Source: Vespa crabro
Taxonomy: Eukaryota > Arthropoda > Insecta > Hymenoptera > Vespidae
Direction of reading: 5' to 3'
DNA length: 64,000 nt
Assembly (NCBI RefSeq): GCF_910589235.1
Contig: NC_060955.1
Location: forward strand, 6,443,194 to 6,507,193
Part shown: in pieces, positions 34,933-48,485 of the stretch
Layout of the letters: each line of letters begins with the position of its first letter
Numbering within the stretch: position 1 is the first letter of the stretch
Made by a program: the position numbers and the translations under genes
The notes under the pieces: generated by a model
The model's input: only the letters and a program-made list of their open reading frames with translations
Database searches by the model: none
Told to the model about the DNA's origin: nothing

Positions 34933-35378
34933 AATCAAGTCGGAGAAAGACGAATGAAAATAAAGAGAGCGAAAAGAAAGAAAGAGAGAAAGAAAGTATG
35001 GTATGGTAGTTCGTATATAAGGGATGAAGGAAGATCGTTTCCATTGTGTTCTAAAACTATGACTTCATAGGACTAGAGAACATTGAAAGGGATGCTGGTT
35101 ATTGAAATGTTTCATAGATAACATTTCTATTCCATATAATTTCAAACGAATATTCATTTCCAATTGAAGAAGGCATTTAATTTTATTGACAAAAAAAAAT
35201 TCACTTACTGAGATTATATGACGTTTATATATCAAATAGATTCTGTCTTAATTTTTTTTTTTACAAACATTTTAGAGATATATTGTATTATTTCGATAGG
35301 TTCAAATTTGTTTGGTTATAAAAAATCATCAGAATACATGTAGAGAAGAGCGTAGTGTACATACAAGAGAGAGGAAGA

Positions 35379-35414
<36 letters not shown>

Positions 35415-35598
35415 TATTATATTGTCTGTAGCGACGGGTGCGGCTTGGTCGCTTATTAAATGAGAATATTTATGCGAAGTGGCGTTAACAACCCTATTAG
35501 TAAGAAACTCACTGCCTCCTTCTCTGTCCAGCACACCCTTCTTGCTATACATGCTCAGCTGCTTCCTCCTACGTGCAGCTGCCGACAGCAATGTTGTC

Positions 35599-35603
<5 letters not shown>
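34933..35603. other. spacer with a GA repeat
   Basis: AT-rich sequence with a GA run at 35375-35410, then unique, fairly GC-rich sequence 35425-35600. Confidence 0.55.

Positions 35604-35659
<56 letters not shown>
35604..35659. repeat. TC microsatellite flanked by a short direct repeat
   Basis: About 28 TC units. The 12-mer cgacagcaatgt occurs on each side (35583-35594 and 35669-35680). Confidence 0.93.
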
Positions 35660-35664
<5 letters not shown>

Positions 35665-37500
35665 GTGACGACAGCAATGTAGAGCCCTAGCAACGTTCTC
35701 GAAACAGCCTAGCTTGCTTTTGCGAGACGACGTCTTATGGAAACGTCGAGATTCGACACTCTTGCAAATATCGAACGAAAAGAAAAAGTGAATGTGTGTG
35801 TGCGCGCATATATGTGGGAGGGACATAAAGAGAGAGAGAAAGAGAGAGAAAGAGAGTTTCCATTCGTAACACATGCAGCAGGAGCATCAATTTCCTTTCG
35901 TCGTTCGAACGGATTGCCAGTCTTTCATTATTTTTTACAAAGTCAGTAAAGACATCGATCTCACGACAAACTCTGTTTCCTCTCTTATTCGAAAGAAAGA
36001 AATTTCACATTTCTCGATGCTTCTCATGCACGTTTTTCCCTATTCTCTGCTTTCCCAAACTTTTTCTTCTACTTTTTTCTCTTTTGATTTAAAAAACACA
36101 AAAACTCTTAAAAAAACAAAAAAGAAGAGAATAATAGTTTTCTTTTATCTTCCATCTACGATAATCCTCTTCTTATACAAAGATACAATCATTTGCAATC
36201 GAATTTTATATTTTATTTTATATTAGAATTATCGTTAGAATTTTTTTTATATGAAATTTCGCGATAGCTAAGATAAAAGAGAAAAAAAATCTTTCCATTT
36301 TAAGAAACAATCCTTCGCGATAAAATTAATTTATTTGCATTCATTTATTTTGTCATTAGAGAAAGAGAGAAAGAGATATTCGTATAAAATTGTATAAAGG
36401 TCAATTAAACATACATAAAGTACAAAAGTATGTAAATATAAAGTTTCGCAAAGAACATAGAGGCAAATTTGTAAAGTCGAATTCACTTTAAGGTTACATA
36501 AAAGACGATAGAAAGTAAATAGGGAGGAAAATTAGTATACAGATCGAAGCGATATCCTTGTCCCCCTTCTCATAAGTAAGAGGGGTGAAATGATCGTTTA
36601 CAAGGAGAAACGGAACGAGTGATGACGTCGTAACGGTACTTTGCTAAATGCTTCATTGCCACCGATAAATACCAAACGAGGAAATGAACTTTTCCTGTCA
36701 TTTATCAAACGAGGACGTACGTTTTCTGAAGTAATAGAAGGAAGAAGAAATAAATAGAAAAGAGCAGAAAGTAAAGAGGGGTATTATATACTACGATGTA
36801 ATTAAGCATACTTTTCGAGTTCGAGTTGTTGCGTTTCAAGAAAAATTGTTCTTAATTTTCTCGTATCAAATGTTCAAGATAAATCATCATCAGTTTTATA
36901 TATTATAATAACATTATAATAACTTACGAGTATTTAGAAACTTACAAGCAATATATCTTTTTTATCTATGATAATTATACTTGTCAACGGTGAGAAAATA
37001 TTCCTTTTTAATTAAAGGGAAAAAAGACAAATGTACACGCAAAAACTTTATGTGATAACGATATTGTCGAATGTCAATAGAATATTGATATAATACATAT
37101 CGGAGTATTACGAACTATATATCGATATATCGTATATCGTTTCGTCTTGATAGTTTTCAAGGATTTGCGAACAGCAAACAACAATGAGACAAAAGAGATT
37201 GCAACACATACGCACATACATACAGACGCATATATATATATATATAAAACAGAGAGGAAAAGCAACGAATGGCGAAAGAGTCCGAGAAGGAGAAAAGAGA
37301 AAAAGAGAAAGAGAGAGATAGAGAGAGAGAGAGAAAGAGAAAGTAGAGAGTGGGCATTCTTTCTCAAAAGGTTTCGTGCTCTCTTTTATAAACGCCAACA
37401 GCATCGTCTCTCCACCCTTTTCACTTGTCCCGTCGTCGTTTTATATAGTCTCGATTTTGTTTTCATCGATAGGACGTCACCTAAAAAGAGAAAAAGAAAG

Positions 37501-37556
<56 letters not shown>

Positions 37557-38147
37557 AGCTCGATCCAATTTTGATGAAACTCGTGCGCGGTTTCGATCGA
37601 CACGCTCTATTCTACCATTGTTTCCCCTGTTACTATCACAAAACGCACGGGACATCATCCCACGCGTCCCTTTTTTAGGGCCTCGATCGACTGCTATTAG
37701 AAGCAGAAAGAAAATTCAAGCTAAACTGAACTCTCAATACCACCACCACCGCCATCACCATCACCGAGCCCTTCTCTCATTTCTATCTACTATCATCCCT
37801 ATCCCTACCTACTACTAACGGAAATCGATTTCCCTCTTTTTCTTCATTCTTTTTTTTTTGCCTTTCTTTCTTCCCCCTCCCTTCCCCCTCCCCGCCCCGA
37901 TCTCCCCTTCTCACAACTTTTTTATTTTCTTCTTTTTTTTTTTTTTTTTTATTCCTCTTTCCATTTTTTTTTACGCGTTCACCATTACCGACTTTCGATC
38001 TTTTATTTTTTTACCTACGTCGATTCCTGGACTCTTTATTGCTGGCTAGCATCAAAGGATAATACGATTTCTTCTGTGTTTGCACGTCCGTACGGCGAAA
38101 AGGGTCTCTCTGAGAGTAGATATCAGGAATAAAGTTCGATATTGAGA
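35660..38147. other. spacer, mostly AT-rich with GA tracts
   Basis: GA tracts at 35829-35856, 37290-37340 and 37490-37556, poly-T at 37929-37950. 36240-37140 is AT-rich and unique apart from TGACGTCG at 36624-36631. Frames across 37147-37818 are Lys/Arg/Glu from the GA tracts. Confidence 0.55.
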
Positions 38148-38200
38148 GATAGATAGATAGAAAGAGAAAGAGATAGATAGATAGATAGATAGATAGATAC

Positions 38201-38237
<37 letters not shown>

Positions 38238-38240
38238 AGA
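38148..38240. repeat. GATA then GA microsatellite
   Basis: GATA units (two blocks) followed by GA to 38240. Confidence 0.93.
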
Positions 38241-39118
38241 TAGAAAGATGAATGATGGCTCGATTCGAACGTCAAAAGGGATATGTATTTGTATTTATCG
38301 TCTTTTATTTTCAAACTAAATTGTTCCATTTCGACTATTTTTGTTGTCATGTTTTATTTTTTTCTTTTGTTTTTTATTTATTATTATTATTTTTTTTTTT
38401 TCTTTTAACTTCGTATTACTTGCGATAAAATGATTTTACGATTAATTCCTTTCGATAAAGAGATGAACGAAACGACAAGTGAATTTTCCGGAAAGGAACT
38501 TTAAACGGTTAAAAAAAAAAAGAAAAGAAAAGAAAAGATAAGAAAAGAAAAGTGTAGAAAGAAAAAAAAGAAATGTTCCCGTTCGATTATTGCATGTCCA
38601 TAATGAGTGACATCCATACGAGGCTATACTTAACATATATCCATTACATTCATTTATACACATACAAACACAAACACACACACACATTGAATGAAAAGAA
38701 GGGACACGCAGCCCTTTCTCGTAATTAATACTTCTCAGTGCTGTCTCGTAAGCATTTTTATGCGTCGAGAATAACGAGGGTGGAGCCATGGGAAGTGTGG
38801 GAGGGAGATGGGGAGAAGGAGGAGGAGGAGGAGGAGGAGGAGGAGGAGATTGTCGGCACACGTGGCGCGTTTTGCAAAGATGATTCTCAAGCCGTAGAAA
38901 TAAGAAAACGAAAAGAATGAGAAGGATAGGATAGGATAGGATATGAGAGGATAGGATAGAAGAGAGAAAGAGAGATGAGATACGATGACGAGGAGGCGAG
39001 TTCTTGCGATTCCGGTCCGCGTTATTTTCCGGCGAGTACGAGTCAACAAATCGAAGCGTTTATTTTACTCGACGTAAATTAGCTCGGTACCAGTAAAACC
39101 GTCGTTTTCTTTCTCTCA

Positions 39119-39119
<1 letters not shown>
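38241..39119. other. spacer with GGA and GGATA arrays
   Basis: AAAAG units (38520-38555), an ACAC patch (38664-38686), a GGA array (38815-38849) and GGATA pentamers (38924-38959). The Pro-rich minus-strand frame is the GGA array. Confidence 0.6.

Positions 39120-39168
<49 letters not shown>
39120..39168. repeat. TA dinucleotide repeat
   Basis: About 24 uninterrupted AT units, followed by cgcgtatgtctgtgcgcgcgcgcc. Confidence 0.95.
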
Positions 39169-39169
<1 letters not shown>

Positions 39170-40353
39170 GCGTATGTCTGTGCGCGCGCGCCTTTTCTCT
39201 TTCTTTTCCTTTCCTTCTTTTTTCATCTCCCTCTTCCAACGACCGCAACACTGGGTGCAGAGTTATAAATTTCACGGAGGCGCACCCTCCTCGTGGTTCA
39301 ATGTACCTTCTTGCGCGCACGTGCGAAACCGACGGTAGCATACGGCTCTGCGAAGTTAACGAGAGAGAGAGAGAAAAAAAAAGTGACAGAGAAATATGTG
39401 AAAGAATGTGATAGTTATGACCGAAAAAAATGTAAGTTACTTTGATTAAGATTCCTTCTTTCTTTTTTCTTTCTTTCTTTCCTTCTTTCCTTCTTTTTAT
39501 TCGATAATTAATCGTATACATTTGCCGATGATTAAGGATCGTTTAAGTATCTATTTAATTTTGAAAAGGAATTTTAGAAACGTTAGATTCCATTGAACTT
39601 TCGAACGTAATGAACGTTTTCTTGTATTATTTTCAACTTATACCGTAATATATTCCAAATTTATATCATAGTAGTTATTTTTATATTATACCGTAATAAC
39701 ATTGTAATAATGTACAGACGGGTATATAAACGACGATCGTTACAACGACTTCCAAATCTTTTGGGCCATGTGCCAATAATCCATGTTAGATTTTCGGATA
39801 AAAAGAATTCGTTCGAATAAATTCTCAAGGAATAAATATAATTGTATATTTTAAAAAGGTTCTGTGCGATTCTCAAAACGAATCGATTATTTCTCTATTC
39901 AATGTAAATGATTTAAAAAAAGAGAGGGAAAAAAAGAAAAGAAAAAAAGATATATATATATAAACAAAAAATAGGAATTTTCAATAGTTCTTTTTTCTCT
40001 TTTTTTTCTATTTTAATTTTTTTCTTTCCTTTTTTCTTTTCACGCAGTATCTTCGTTCCTTTCTCTTGTAGGACTTCCCTTTCGCCTTTTTTTTCTTCCC
40101 CTTTTCCAAGTTTTCGCTCTGTGCGATCATACGCATGATCCTTTTGGATTAACTCGCGGCTTTTCCGAATAAAGTCCATCTAGAGAGTTAGAAGGTACGA
40201 GATGCGAATCCCTTTTCTTTCTTCCTTTCATCCCTGCCCTTTTTTTCTCTTAATTTTTTACTCTCAAATGACATTCATACATCTATGCATGTATATACAT
40301 AAATGTATCTATAGTAAGATCATACGACTATACATACATACATGTAACTACGT

Positions 40354-40406
<53 letters not shown>

Positions 40407-41035
40407 TTGTATAGTACTATGCACAGGCATATACTCGAAAATAGGCACTCCTACTAATTTTTCCAAGCGTTCCACCGGCTGCTTTCTCAATCTTCTTTTT
40501 ATTCGCGGCCACGAGTTTGCCAGATCCAATAAAAACGTTATCTCACGGTCTTTCTTCTTTTCACTAGTGACTTTTTCCACCTTTCTATATAACTTCCCGT
40601 AGAAAATTGCGCGTGTCTCTTAATTACGCTAAATTTCTCAATCCTTATCCCGGTCTGTTCGAAAAATTTCAACGACACAAATTTTTATTAATTTTGATTC
40701 TCTTTATCCGTATTTCATATATTTCATATCGAACACATTGTTGATATACGTTTCTTTACTTTTAAAAATTACAATCGTGATCAAAAAAACAAATTAAAGA
40801 AAATAAACGAACAAATGAATAAATGAATAAATAAAAAAGATCGATCAGAAAAGATTGTCGAGCTTAACGAGGATTCTCTACTCGTTTCTCGTTCGTGCCA
40901 GCGAAGGGTAGAATCGTTTTCACGCTGATCATCACCATTCCTATGATCTACGACGTAGGTGGGATCACGTGTTTTCTTTTGTGATTTATTTCCGTGCTTT
41001 CTATGGGATAGCAAAGAGAAAGAGAGAGTTTCATA

Positions 41036-41038
<3 letters not shown>
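39169..41038. other. spacer
   Basis: 39180-39350 is GC-richer. TTTC/TTCC units lie at 39460-39496. A pure TA run is at 40363-40404. Two minus-strand frames, 39913-40179 and 40320-40580, contain some non-repeat residues (for example LANSWPRIKRRLRKQPVERL) but end in TA repeat or poly-Lys and have no supporting splice sites. Confidence 0.5.

Positions 41039-41083
<45 letters not shown>
41039..41083. repeat. GA microsatellite
   Basis: About 22 GA units. Confidence 0.95.
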
Positions 41084-41087
<4 letters not shown>

Positions 41088-41490
41088 GAGAAAACGAAGT
41101 GGTAAACACGGAAATTCTCGCGGAAACCCGACGGATTTATTGTTATTTTTCGGTTGGCACGTTTCCTACCAAGTGCTATTGTTCCCTGTGATTCGGGAAA
41201 GTAAAGAAAAGAGAAAGAGAGAAAAATAAAAGGGAAGTATTCCTAAGTTCGAGAACATTTTCGAAAAGTACGAGAGACCATTCGAGTGGAAAGAAACGAG
41301 GAACAAACTTTGTCGACTATTCGAGATGAGAAACATCGACCGCTCTTGAATGATAAGAAAGTCGTTAGTTATTAAAAAAATAATATAATGAAGTATTATA
41401 GAACTTTCGTTAAAATTCTACGATATTACGTATAATAGGAAAATTCGTTATTATTTCGTTATTATTTTAATGAAAATAAGAGAGGGAAAA

Positions 41491-41526
<36 letters not shown>

Positions 41527-42349
41527 AAAAAAAAAGAAAACAGAGAAAAAAAAGAAAAGAAAAAACGAAAAAAAGGAGACAGAGAACATTTTGCAATGAA
41601 GTTTATAAAATTTATTTCCTTTATGAATATTCTTGTTTGTAATGTTGTCACACTTTATTTATCCCAACTGAAATGGATTTTAATTGTAACGAAAAAATAA
41701 AGATGATGATGATGATGATAATGATAATACACATTCGTAAAAGATTTCATCATAATTTTCTCATTCGAAAGAATATTTTAAATATCCCGACTAATTAAGA
41801 AGAACTTTTACGACGATGCGCTTACAACGACGACGAAACAAAAGGACGAAAAAGAGGTATTAGAGAAAAATTATTACTTTTCCACGGCTCTTAATTTACC
41901 GTTGTGACGCGAATACGATAAAGCATTTAGAGAAGGGATAGCTTTAACTTAAAAATTCAAGGATAAGTTTGTGATAAAAATGACGTGACGGATTTGGGAC
42001 GAGGACAACAATAAATGGAAACAGGACAAACTTAAAGTTCGAAGTTCAAAAAGGTGAACATAAAAAGTAGACAAGATATCTTTTCGTTACGTTCTCGTCG
42101 GATATATAACGAATGTAATCGTCGGAAGAAAAAGAAAAAGGGAGAAAATAAAATAAAAAAAGAAAAAAAAGAAAAAAAGAAAGAAAAAGAAATAAATAAA
42201 TACTACTAAATTTAGGGTGGGAAGATCATTTTTACGAAGCCGATCGTTCATTTCACTAATGGAGAGAAGAGAAAAGCATACCCTCGGAATATACTTTGAT
42301 TTATATCGAATACGGCCAACTCGCGGTGAAATAGGCCTCGTTTCGAGAG

Positions 42350-42353
<4 letters not shown>
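41084..42353. other. spacer
   Basis: GAAA units (41490-41527), GAT units (41702-41722), poly-A (42120-42200). No supported gene. Confidence 0.55.

Positions 42354-42414
<61 letters not shown>
42354..42414. repeat. TC microsatellite
   Basis: About 24 TC units, then TCTA and TTTC variants. Confidence 0.95.
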
Positions 42415-44539
42415 TTTCTTTCTTTCTCTTTGTCCGTTTTCGACTACCCTTCTTCTTCTCTTCTTCCTTCGTGCCTTTAAATTACGATCCGAAAAAATAT
42501 CGCGCTGGAACACCTGCACCGACGTTCTCGCGTAATTGCTAACATTCATCTTAATAAAACCGGTACTTCGTTTTCCTAAGACGACGTAAGACCATACGAA
42601 CGTGTTCGTATTTTTCATATTTTCGATCATTATTAAAATTCCACTCGTACTATCTACAATTTTATCAGAAGAAAAAAATCAATTAACTAGTAATTTTCTA
42701 TGATACATGTATGTATATATTATAATTATGATATCAAAATTATTATAATTATGAAATTATAAAATTGTAAAATTCGATTGATGATTAATTATTTACGAAG
42801 ATCAATTAAAAAAAAAATAATAATAAATAAATAAATAAACAAAAGAAAAAAAATAACATAATGGCGATATCATGAAAGTTAACACGTCGACTGTTGGTTT
42901 GCACAATATAAATTGATGTATTCATTTAATAAAATTTCATTTTTTAGCATTTTGTATGTTAACTTTTTTTTCTTTTTTTTTTTTTTCTTTTCTTTTTTTA
43001 CATAAAATAATGTCTTTTACAAGAAAAATTCATTGTCATAATTTTCATATTAGATTTCATTCTTTAAAAGAATCTTTTAAACGCGACAAATGTATTCGAA
43101 ATGTTAAAGTGTTAAAGGAGCAACGATATACATGAGAAAATAGTTGAAAAATTATAGGACCAAAGTTGTCAGTGACAACTAGCTATTTAAAATTCGTCGC
43201 TGGGCGTCGAATGTAATTAACATTAGTTACCGATTTGCTTTCCACATTTGCTAAATTCGCAAACGAAGACTAAGAGAGACCGAGAGAAAGAGAAAAGAGA
43301 AAGGGTGATAAGGATAGAGGGATAGGGATAGGAAGAGTAAGAGGGAGAGGAAGACTAAGCGGTCGCCAAAATGGAAATGGGGCAATTAACGAAGCGCAAT
43401 GGATTCCTAATTTCAGTCGGGGAGAACATTGCTCGACCTAACCTACATTAAGGTCCCACCGGAAGTGGCACTAACCTTCCAACATTCATAGAAACGAACA
43501 CTCCTTTGTTGACTTGCAAACATCGACTATAACTCGAAGAAGACAGAGAGTTAATTGGTAACATTGGCGAGTAAGATATAACGATTTTCTCCTTGAGAGA
43601 TAAGTCGAATCCGAGAAAGAGAAAGAGAGAGAGAGAGGGGGGAGGGGATCAGTGACGTCGTCAAAGCCGACACCGACAACGACCACAAACGAGTTTGTGC
43701 ATCAAGGTGCATCGAATATTCCGATAGCTATTCAAATCCGTTTACCTTTAATCGATTTCTCTCTCTCTCTCTCTCTCTTTCTCTTTGCGATAATTGCACT
43801 CAAACAGACAAGTTGCCTTTAATTTTAAACCACGATGACTCGAAATCGAATTAACCGACGAATTCCTATCGCATTTAATCACTTATAAACATTGTTCTAA
43901 TTAATTTCATCAAATGAAATTTATTACCAATCAAATGACTCTACTTATTCGAATTTTTTCTTTCCTTGAGCAATGAGAACGGGGACGTTCTTTTCGGTAG
44001 AATTATAAGGAAAAAAAAGGAAAATAAAAAAAAAAGAAAAGAAAGAAAAGAAAAGGAACAATTTATAATTGCATTGCGATATGCCGGGAAATGCAAAGAA
44101 AATGTAAGAGGCCAAAACCTAACGCCTTGAAAACAGAGGAGAAAAAATTTTACAAGGGAATACTTAATGAAATTGCCACCCCACCCCACCCTCCGCCCCC
44201 TTTGTATTTTACGATTTAAAAGCCTATACAAGAGTTACAAGTAGGTTCGTTTTAGCAACGCTTTAAGAGAAAATTCAATTAAATCGCAGCAAGTCTGACG
44301 GAGTAAGTTTCTGTATGCGTGCTTTAGTGTGTGTTCGTCGTGTTAAATCTTTGGAGGAGGAAAAGAAGGGGAAAAGAAAAGGGAGGAAAAACATACCTAT
44401 TATTTGAAATAAAGAAAAGATTAGTCTGAAAGAAAAAGAATTGATATTGTACGTTTGGTCTACATAGGTAGTTATGGAATAAAGTGTAAGCTCCAAAAAA
44501 GCTCTAAAATTAATAGCACGAACGAACGTTAAAACGAAG

Positions 44540-44579
<40 letters not shown>

Positions 44580-44816
44580 TTTATTGTCGAGAGAAAGCGC
44601 GAACAGTCGTCTATCTCGTTAAAAAACAAACGCTCGAAATCAGTTCCGAATTTGCTTATCTTCCTTCTCGGACGTATTCGACCTTGAAAAACGTTCCTCT
44701 CTCGGTTCTAATCGACTTATCCTCTTGGCTACGACCTTATCCCGGGCGGGCAGACACGTTTCCGGACGTGAAACTCGCGAGACATCGAGAATGCAAACAC
44801 CACGGTAGCCTTCCTA

Positions 44817-44817
<1 letters not shown>
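42415..44817. other. spacer
   Basis: 42650-43180 is AT-rich with poly-T (42965-43000). 43190-43485 is unique and GC-richer. TGACGTCG is at 43652-43659. TC runs lie at 43760-43780 and 44542-44573. No supported gene. Confidence 0.55.
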
Positions 44818-44861
<44 letters not shown>

Positions 44862-45070
44862 TTCTCTCTCTTTTTCTCCATTTGCTGGGACAGGATCTCT
44901 CGAAATAGCAACTCCGGTTAACATCGAGACCCATCTCATTCTACGGACCGACTAAAAAAGAATTAGATGAAGCAGAAAGAGGGAGAGAGAGCGAGAGAGA
45001 GAGAGAGAGAGAGAGCGAGAAAGAGAGAAAGAGAGCGAGAAAGAGAGAAAGAGAGAAAGAGAGAAAAGGA
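44818..45070. repeat. facing TC and GA microsatellites around a short unique spacer
   Basis: TC tract at 44818-44875 and GA tract (with GCGA and GAAA variants) at 44975-45070, about 100 unique bases between. As inverted complementary arrays they could pair. Confidence 0.88.
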
Positions 45071-45375
45071 GAAAAGGAGAAAGAGAAAGAGGCAACTCGA
45101 CGACGACTTTTCAGAGGGAAAGTATTTCAGAACGAGCGGAGCGTGCACGACGATTAGAACGATGCTACGCTTGGAATTTGCTCCCGAGAATTCCGTTCTC
45201 TCATTCGGGAAGGATCCTTCGATTTTTCTTACCCTTCTTCGTTGAAACGACCGACTCGACTTGACGCGATAATTAACGCGAGACGTACATACATATATAC
45301 GTATCCAAGCCGTTTGTTACTTCTCTTCTAATCTTTCCTTCCTGTTCCCTTTTTTCCTTTTTCTTTCTTCTTCTT
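45071..45375. other. short unique spacer
   Basis: GC-richer sequence at 45085-45260, then pyrimidine-rich. No gene. Confidence 0.5.
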
Positions 45376-45403
45376 CTCTCTCTCTCTCTCTTTCTCTCTC
45401 TCC

Positions 45404-45452
<49 letters not shown>

Positions 45453-45835
45453 GCTATCTATTTTTTTCTTTTAATTTTCGATCATACGTCGTATATACTG
45501 TTTAAAAGATTTCTTTTCTTTTGCAATCAATAAATCTACTTTTCAATCTTCAAAAGAGATTAATTTTTGTAGAAACTTCGTATAAACCTACTAGCAGTAG
45601 ATAGAAACTCTCAATGAACGAAAAGGATATGCAATCCTTTCGGCAATTAATACTCAAGGCCGCAAACTCTTGAGAAAAGTTTTCGTATACGATGACGAGA
45701 GAAAGAGAGTAAAAGGGAAAGAGAGAGAGGGAGAGAAAAAGAGAGAGAGAGAATGAGAGAAAGTTTAACTTTATCGTGAATGTTCGACTACTGATAGAGT
45801 GAGGGAGAAAAAGAGGAAGAGAGAAAGAAAGAGAA

Positions 45836-45890
<55 letters not shown>

Positions 45891-45972
45891 AAGAGAGGAA
45901 AGCACAACTTTCTAATAACTCTACTCCTAAGAGAGAAAACTTTTCTAAAGAAACAACTGTGGAAGGATATAA

Positions 45973-46018
<46 letters not shown>

Positions 46019-46034
46019 AGAGAGAGAGAGAGGG
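45376..46034. repeat. cluster of TC and GA microsatellites
   Basis: TC at 45376-45451, then GA-rich tracts at 45715-45755, 45803-45897 and 45975-46034, with short unique pieces between. The long Ser-Leu frames on the minus strand are repeat artefacts. Confidence 0.9.
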
Positions 46035-47427
46035 GAGAAACTAGAAGAGGAAGAAGCAAATCGAGTTCGGTCTTGGGTTAATGTCAGGAGTTCGAACATG
46101 GTTGAGAAGGGATAGAAGGAAGAGGATGGTCTTACCCCTTTCTCCTCTCGTGCTCGCGAATTAGCTCGGGAAGAAGGAAGAACTCTCATCCTTAGAAACG
46201 AAGAAATCCAAGGAGTTCGAATATGGGGGAGTAGGAAAATCTCTTGGGGGTGCGCGTCGTTCGAGACAACTTTTCCCTATTCGGCTTCTCGAATCGCTTT
46301 TCGGCTTTCGTTTCTCAGATCGTTCCCCTTATCATTCCTAGTCGCGAGTTAGCAATGGTTACTTTTCTACAAACAGAACGAAGAGGAACGTAAAGGAGAA
46401 CTTCGTCCTACGTACATGTGTCCTCTTCCCTCACCCCGTACTCCTTCTCTCTCTCTCTCTCTTTCTATTTCTTTCTCTCTCTCTCTCTCTCTCTCTACCT
46501 CTTTCTCATCTTTTCAACTTTTCAACTTTCGACGAATCCTCCCGTAGAATCTAGCCCGTGAAACTAGATTATTCGATCCTCCTTTAAAGAAAAAGAAAAA
46601 AAAAAAAAAAGAAAACAAACAAGAAAATGAATGTCTTCTTCATTAAAGAACTATATATATATTCGATTCTTTCGTACTTGATTATAAAATTGGATTAGAT
46701 AGAGTTAGCGATATTTTTTTCATTAGATTAAATCTTTTTATCTTATATTATATATAAGACCCGTATTTATCATTTTTTTCATGTAATATATACTATCAAT
46801 GCAGAGATGGTACGTAAGATACATATGTTATTTATAGTTATCTTTATGAAAGTTAACTATATATATATAATATATATATATATATAAATTCATTATAATA
46901 ATAAACATTTAACATCAACAGATTTACAGTTTGCTCATTTAAATACCGGGTTTATTTTATATTCATTTTAATAGTTTCAATAATGTACCAAGATTTTCAA
47001 GATATTTTAAATGATTCTCGTTTTAAAGTAGGAGTCGACGAATGAAAGAAAGAAAAATGTACGAGGCTCGAGATTCATACGAATCGAGTGACTTTTCTAT
47101 AAACTCGTACCCTCTTTTTTCTGTCTCTTTCTCTCTCTCTCTTTATCTCACACAAACACATACATTGTGAGAGGATATTGAAAAAAGAGGAAAGAAAGCA
47201 AAAAAAAAAGATAAAGAAAAAAAATTCTTACTCTTTTTCGCATTCACAGAGCAACGTAAGTTTTCTATGTTCGTGTCGTGACTCGAGTACGCGTTTGTTT
47301 ATCTTTCCAGCGTGTACCTTTTCTCTTTCGAGGTTTGTTTCGAGGCGCGAAAACGTTGACGGCAATGGTCTTCTTGTTCAGCAATAGTAACTACCAGCGA
47401 GAAAAAAAGAAAAAAGAAAAAGAGAGA
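46035..47427. other. spacer
   Basis: 46040-46440 is unique and GC-richer; TC tracts lie at 46445-46495. 46620-47000 is AT-rich with TA runs near 46858-46886. No supported gene. Confidence 0.55.
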
Positions 47428-47438
47428 CAGAGAGAGAC

Positions 47439-47481
<43 letters not shown>
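47428..47481. repeat. GACA/GA microsatellite
   Basis: Two gaca-bearing units followed by about 18 GA units. Confidence 0.93.
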
Positions 47482-47485
<4 letters not shown>

Positions 47486-47655
47486 AAACCGAGGAAAGGT
47501 TGAAAATTAAAAACCGAGAACGAAAAGGAGCTTTTCTCGAATACGGTTAAATAAATTTTAGAAACGGAAGATAAACTGCAAGAAAAGAATATGACCATTT
47601 TTTGCAAATTTTTCTAATTAAAAAGGCACTGTATCTATTAATGGATTTCTATCTC

Positions 47656-47657
<2 letters not shown>

Positions 47658-47706
<49 letters not shown>
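47658..47706. repeat. TC microsatellite
   Basis: Pure TC run of about 24 units. Confidence 0.95.
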
Positions 47707-47711
<5 letters not shown>

Positions 47712-48239
47712 TTTTCTTTTTATTCAAATTCGATCGTTTCGAATGATTTATTTATTAAATGATATCGTAGATAATATAACGACATAATGATAATGATTAA
47801 AAAAGAAGAAATATATATATATATATTTACAAACACACACATATATAGGTATAAATGATAAAAGAAGATAAAAAATAGCGATTAGAAATATTTCATTTAG
47901 ATTAGGCATAATCAAGTCTTTGGGATAAATTAGTAAGAAAAAAAAAAAAAAAAAAAAAAAGAAAGAAAAAAAGAAAAAAAAAGAAAGAAAAATAGAATGA
48001 AATGAAAAAAGAAAAAACAGTAAAATTACGAATTGGATAAAAGCTGATCGAAAGAAGAATTTTGGTGGAGATTGTATCGGAGCAACAGGTGTATACGCTA
48101 GTAGTTTCCTCTCGATAGTATTAATGACGAACGATTCCTCGAAAGGCAAAACGAGTCGATCGTACACAATGAAGGAAACTCGCGGAATCTGACGTGAGTA
48201 AAGACGAACTATCCTTAAAGTGTTTTTCACCTTTTTTTT
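47707..48239. other. AT-rich spacer with poly-A
   Basis: TA patch 47813-47826, poly-A 47938-48000, unique GC-richer stretch 48050-48200. No gene. Confidence 0.55.
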
Positions 48240-48277
48240 ATTCTCTCATTCTCTCATTCTCTCATTCTCTCTCACTT

Positions 48278-48324
<47 letters not shown>

Positions 48325-48448
48325 TTTCTTTTTTCTTTCAACATTTCTCATCGAAAAGGAAACTTTAATAAAAAAAGGGAGAAAGAGAAAGAAAAAAATG
48401 AAAGATAGATGAAGAGATAGAGAGAGAAAGATAGATAGATAGATAGAT

Positions 48449-48482
<34 letters not shown>
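48240..48482. repeat. TCTCAT/TC array and facing GATA/GA array
   Basis: Four tctcatt units and TC run (48243-48320) face a GA/GATA array (48410-48482) across about 90 bases, another complementary pair. Confidence 0.9.

Positions 48483-48485
<3 letters not shown>

Noticed and set aside
45550..46189. Long overlapping minus-strand Ser-Leu-Ser frames
   Set aside because: GA arrays read antisense give Ser-Leu repeats with no unique domain.
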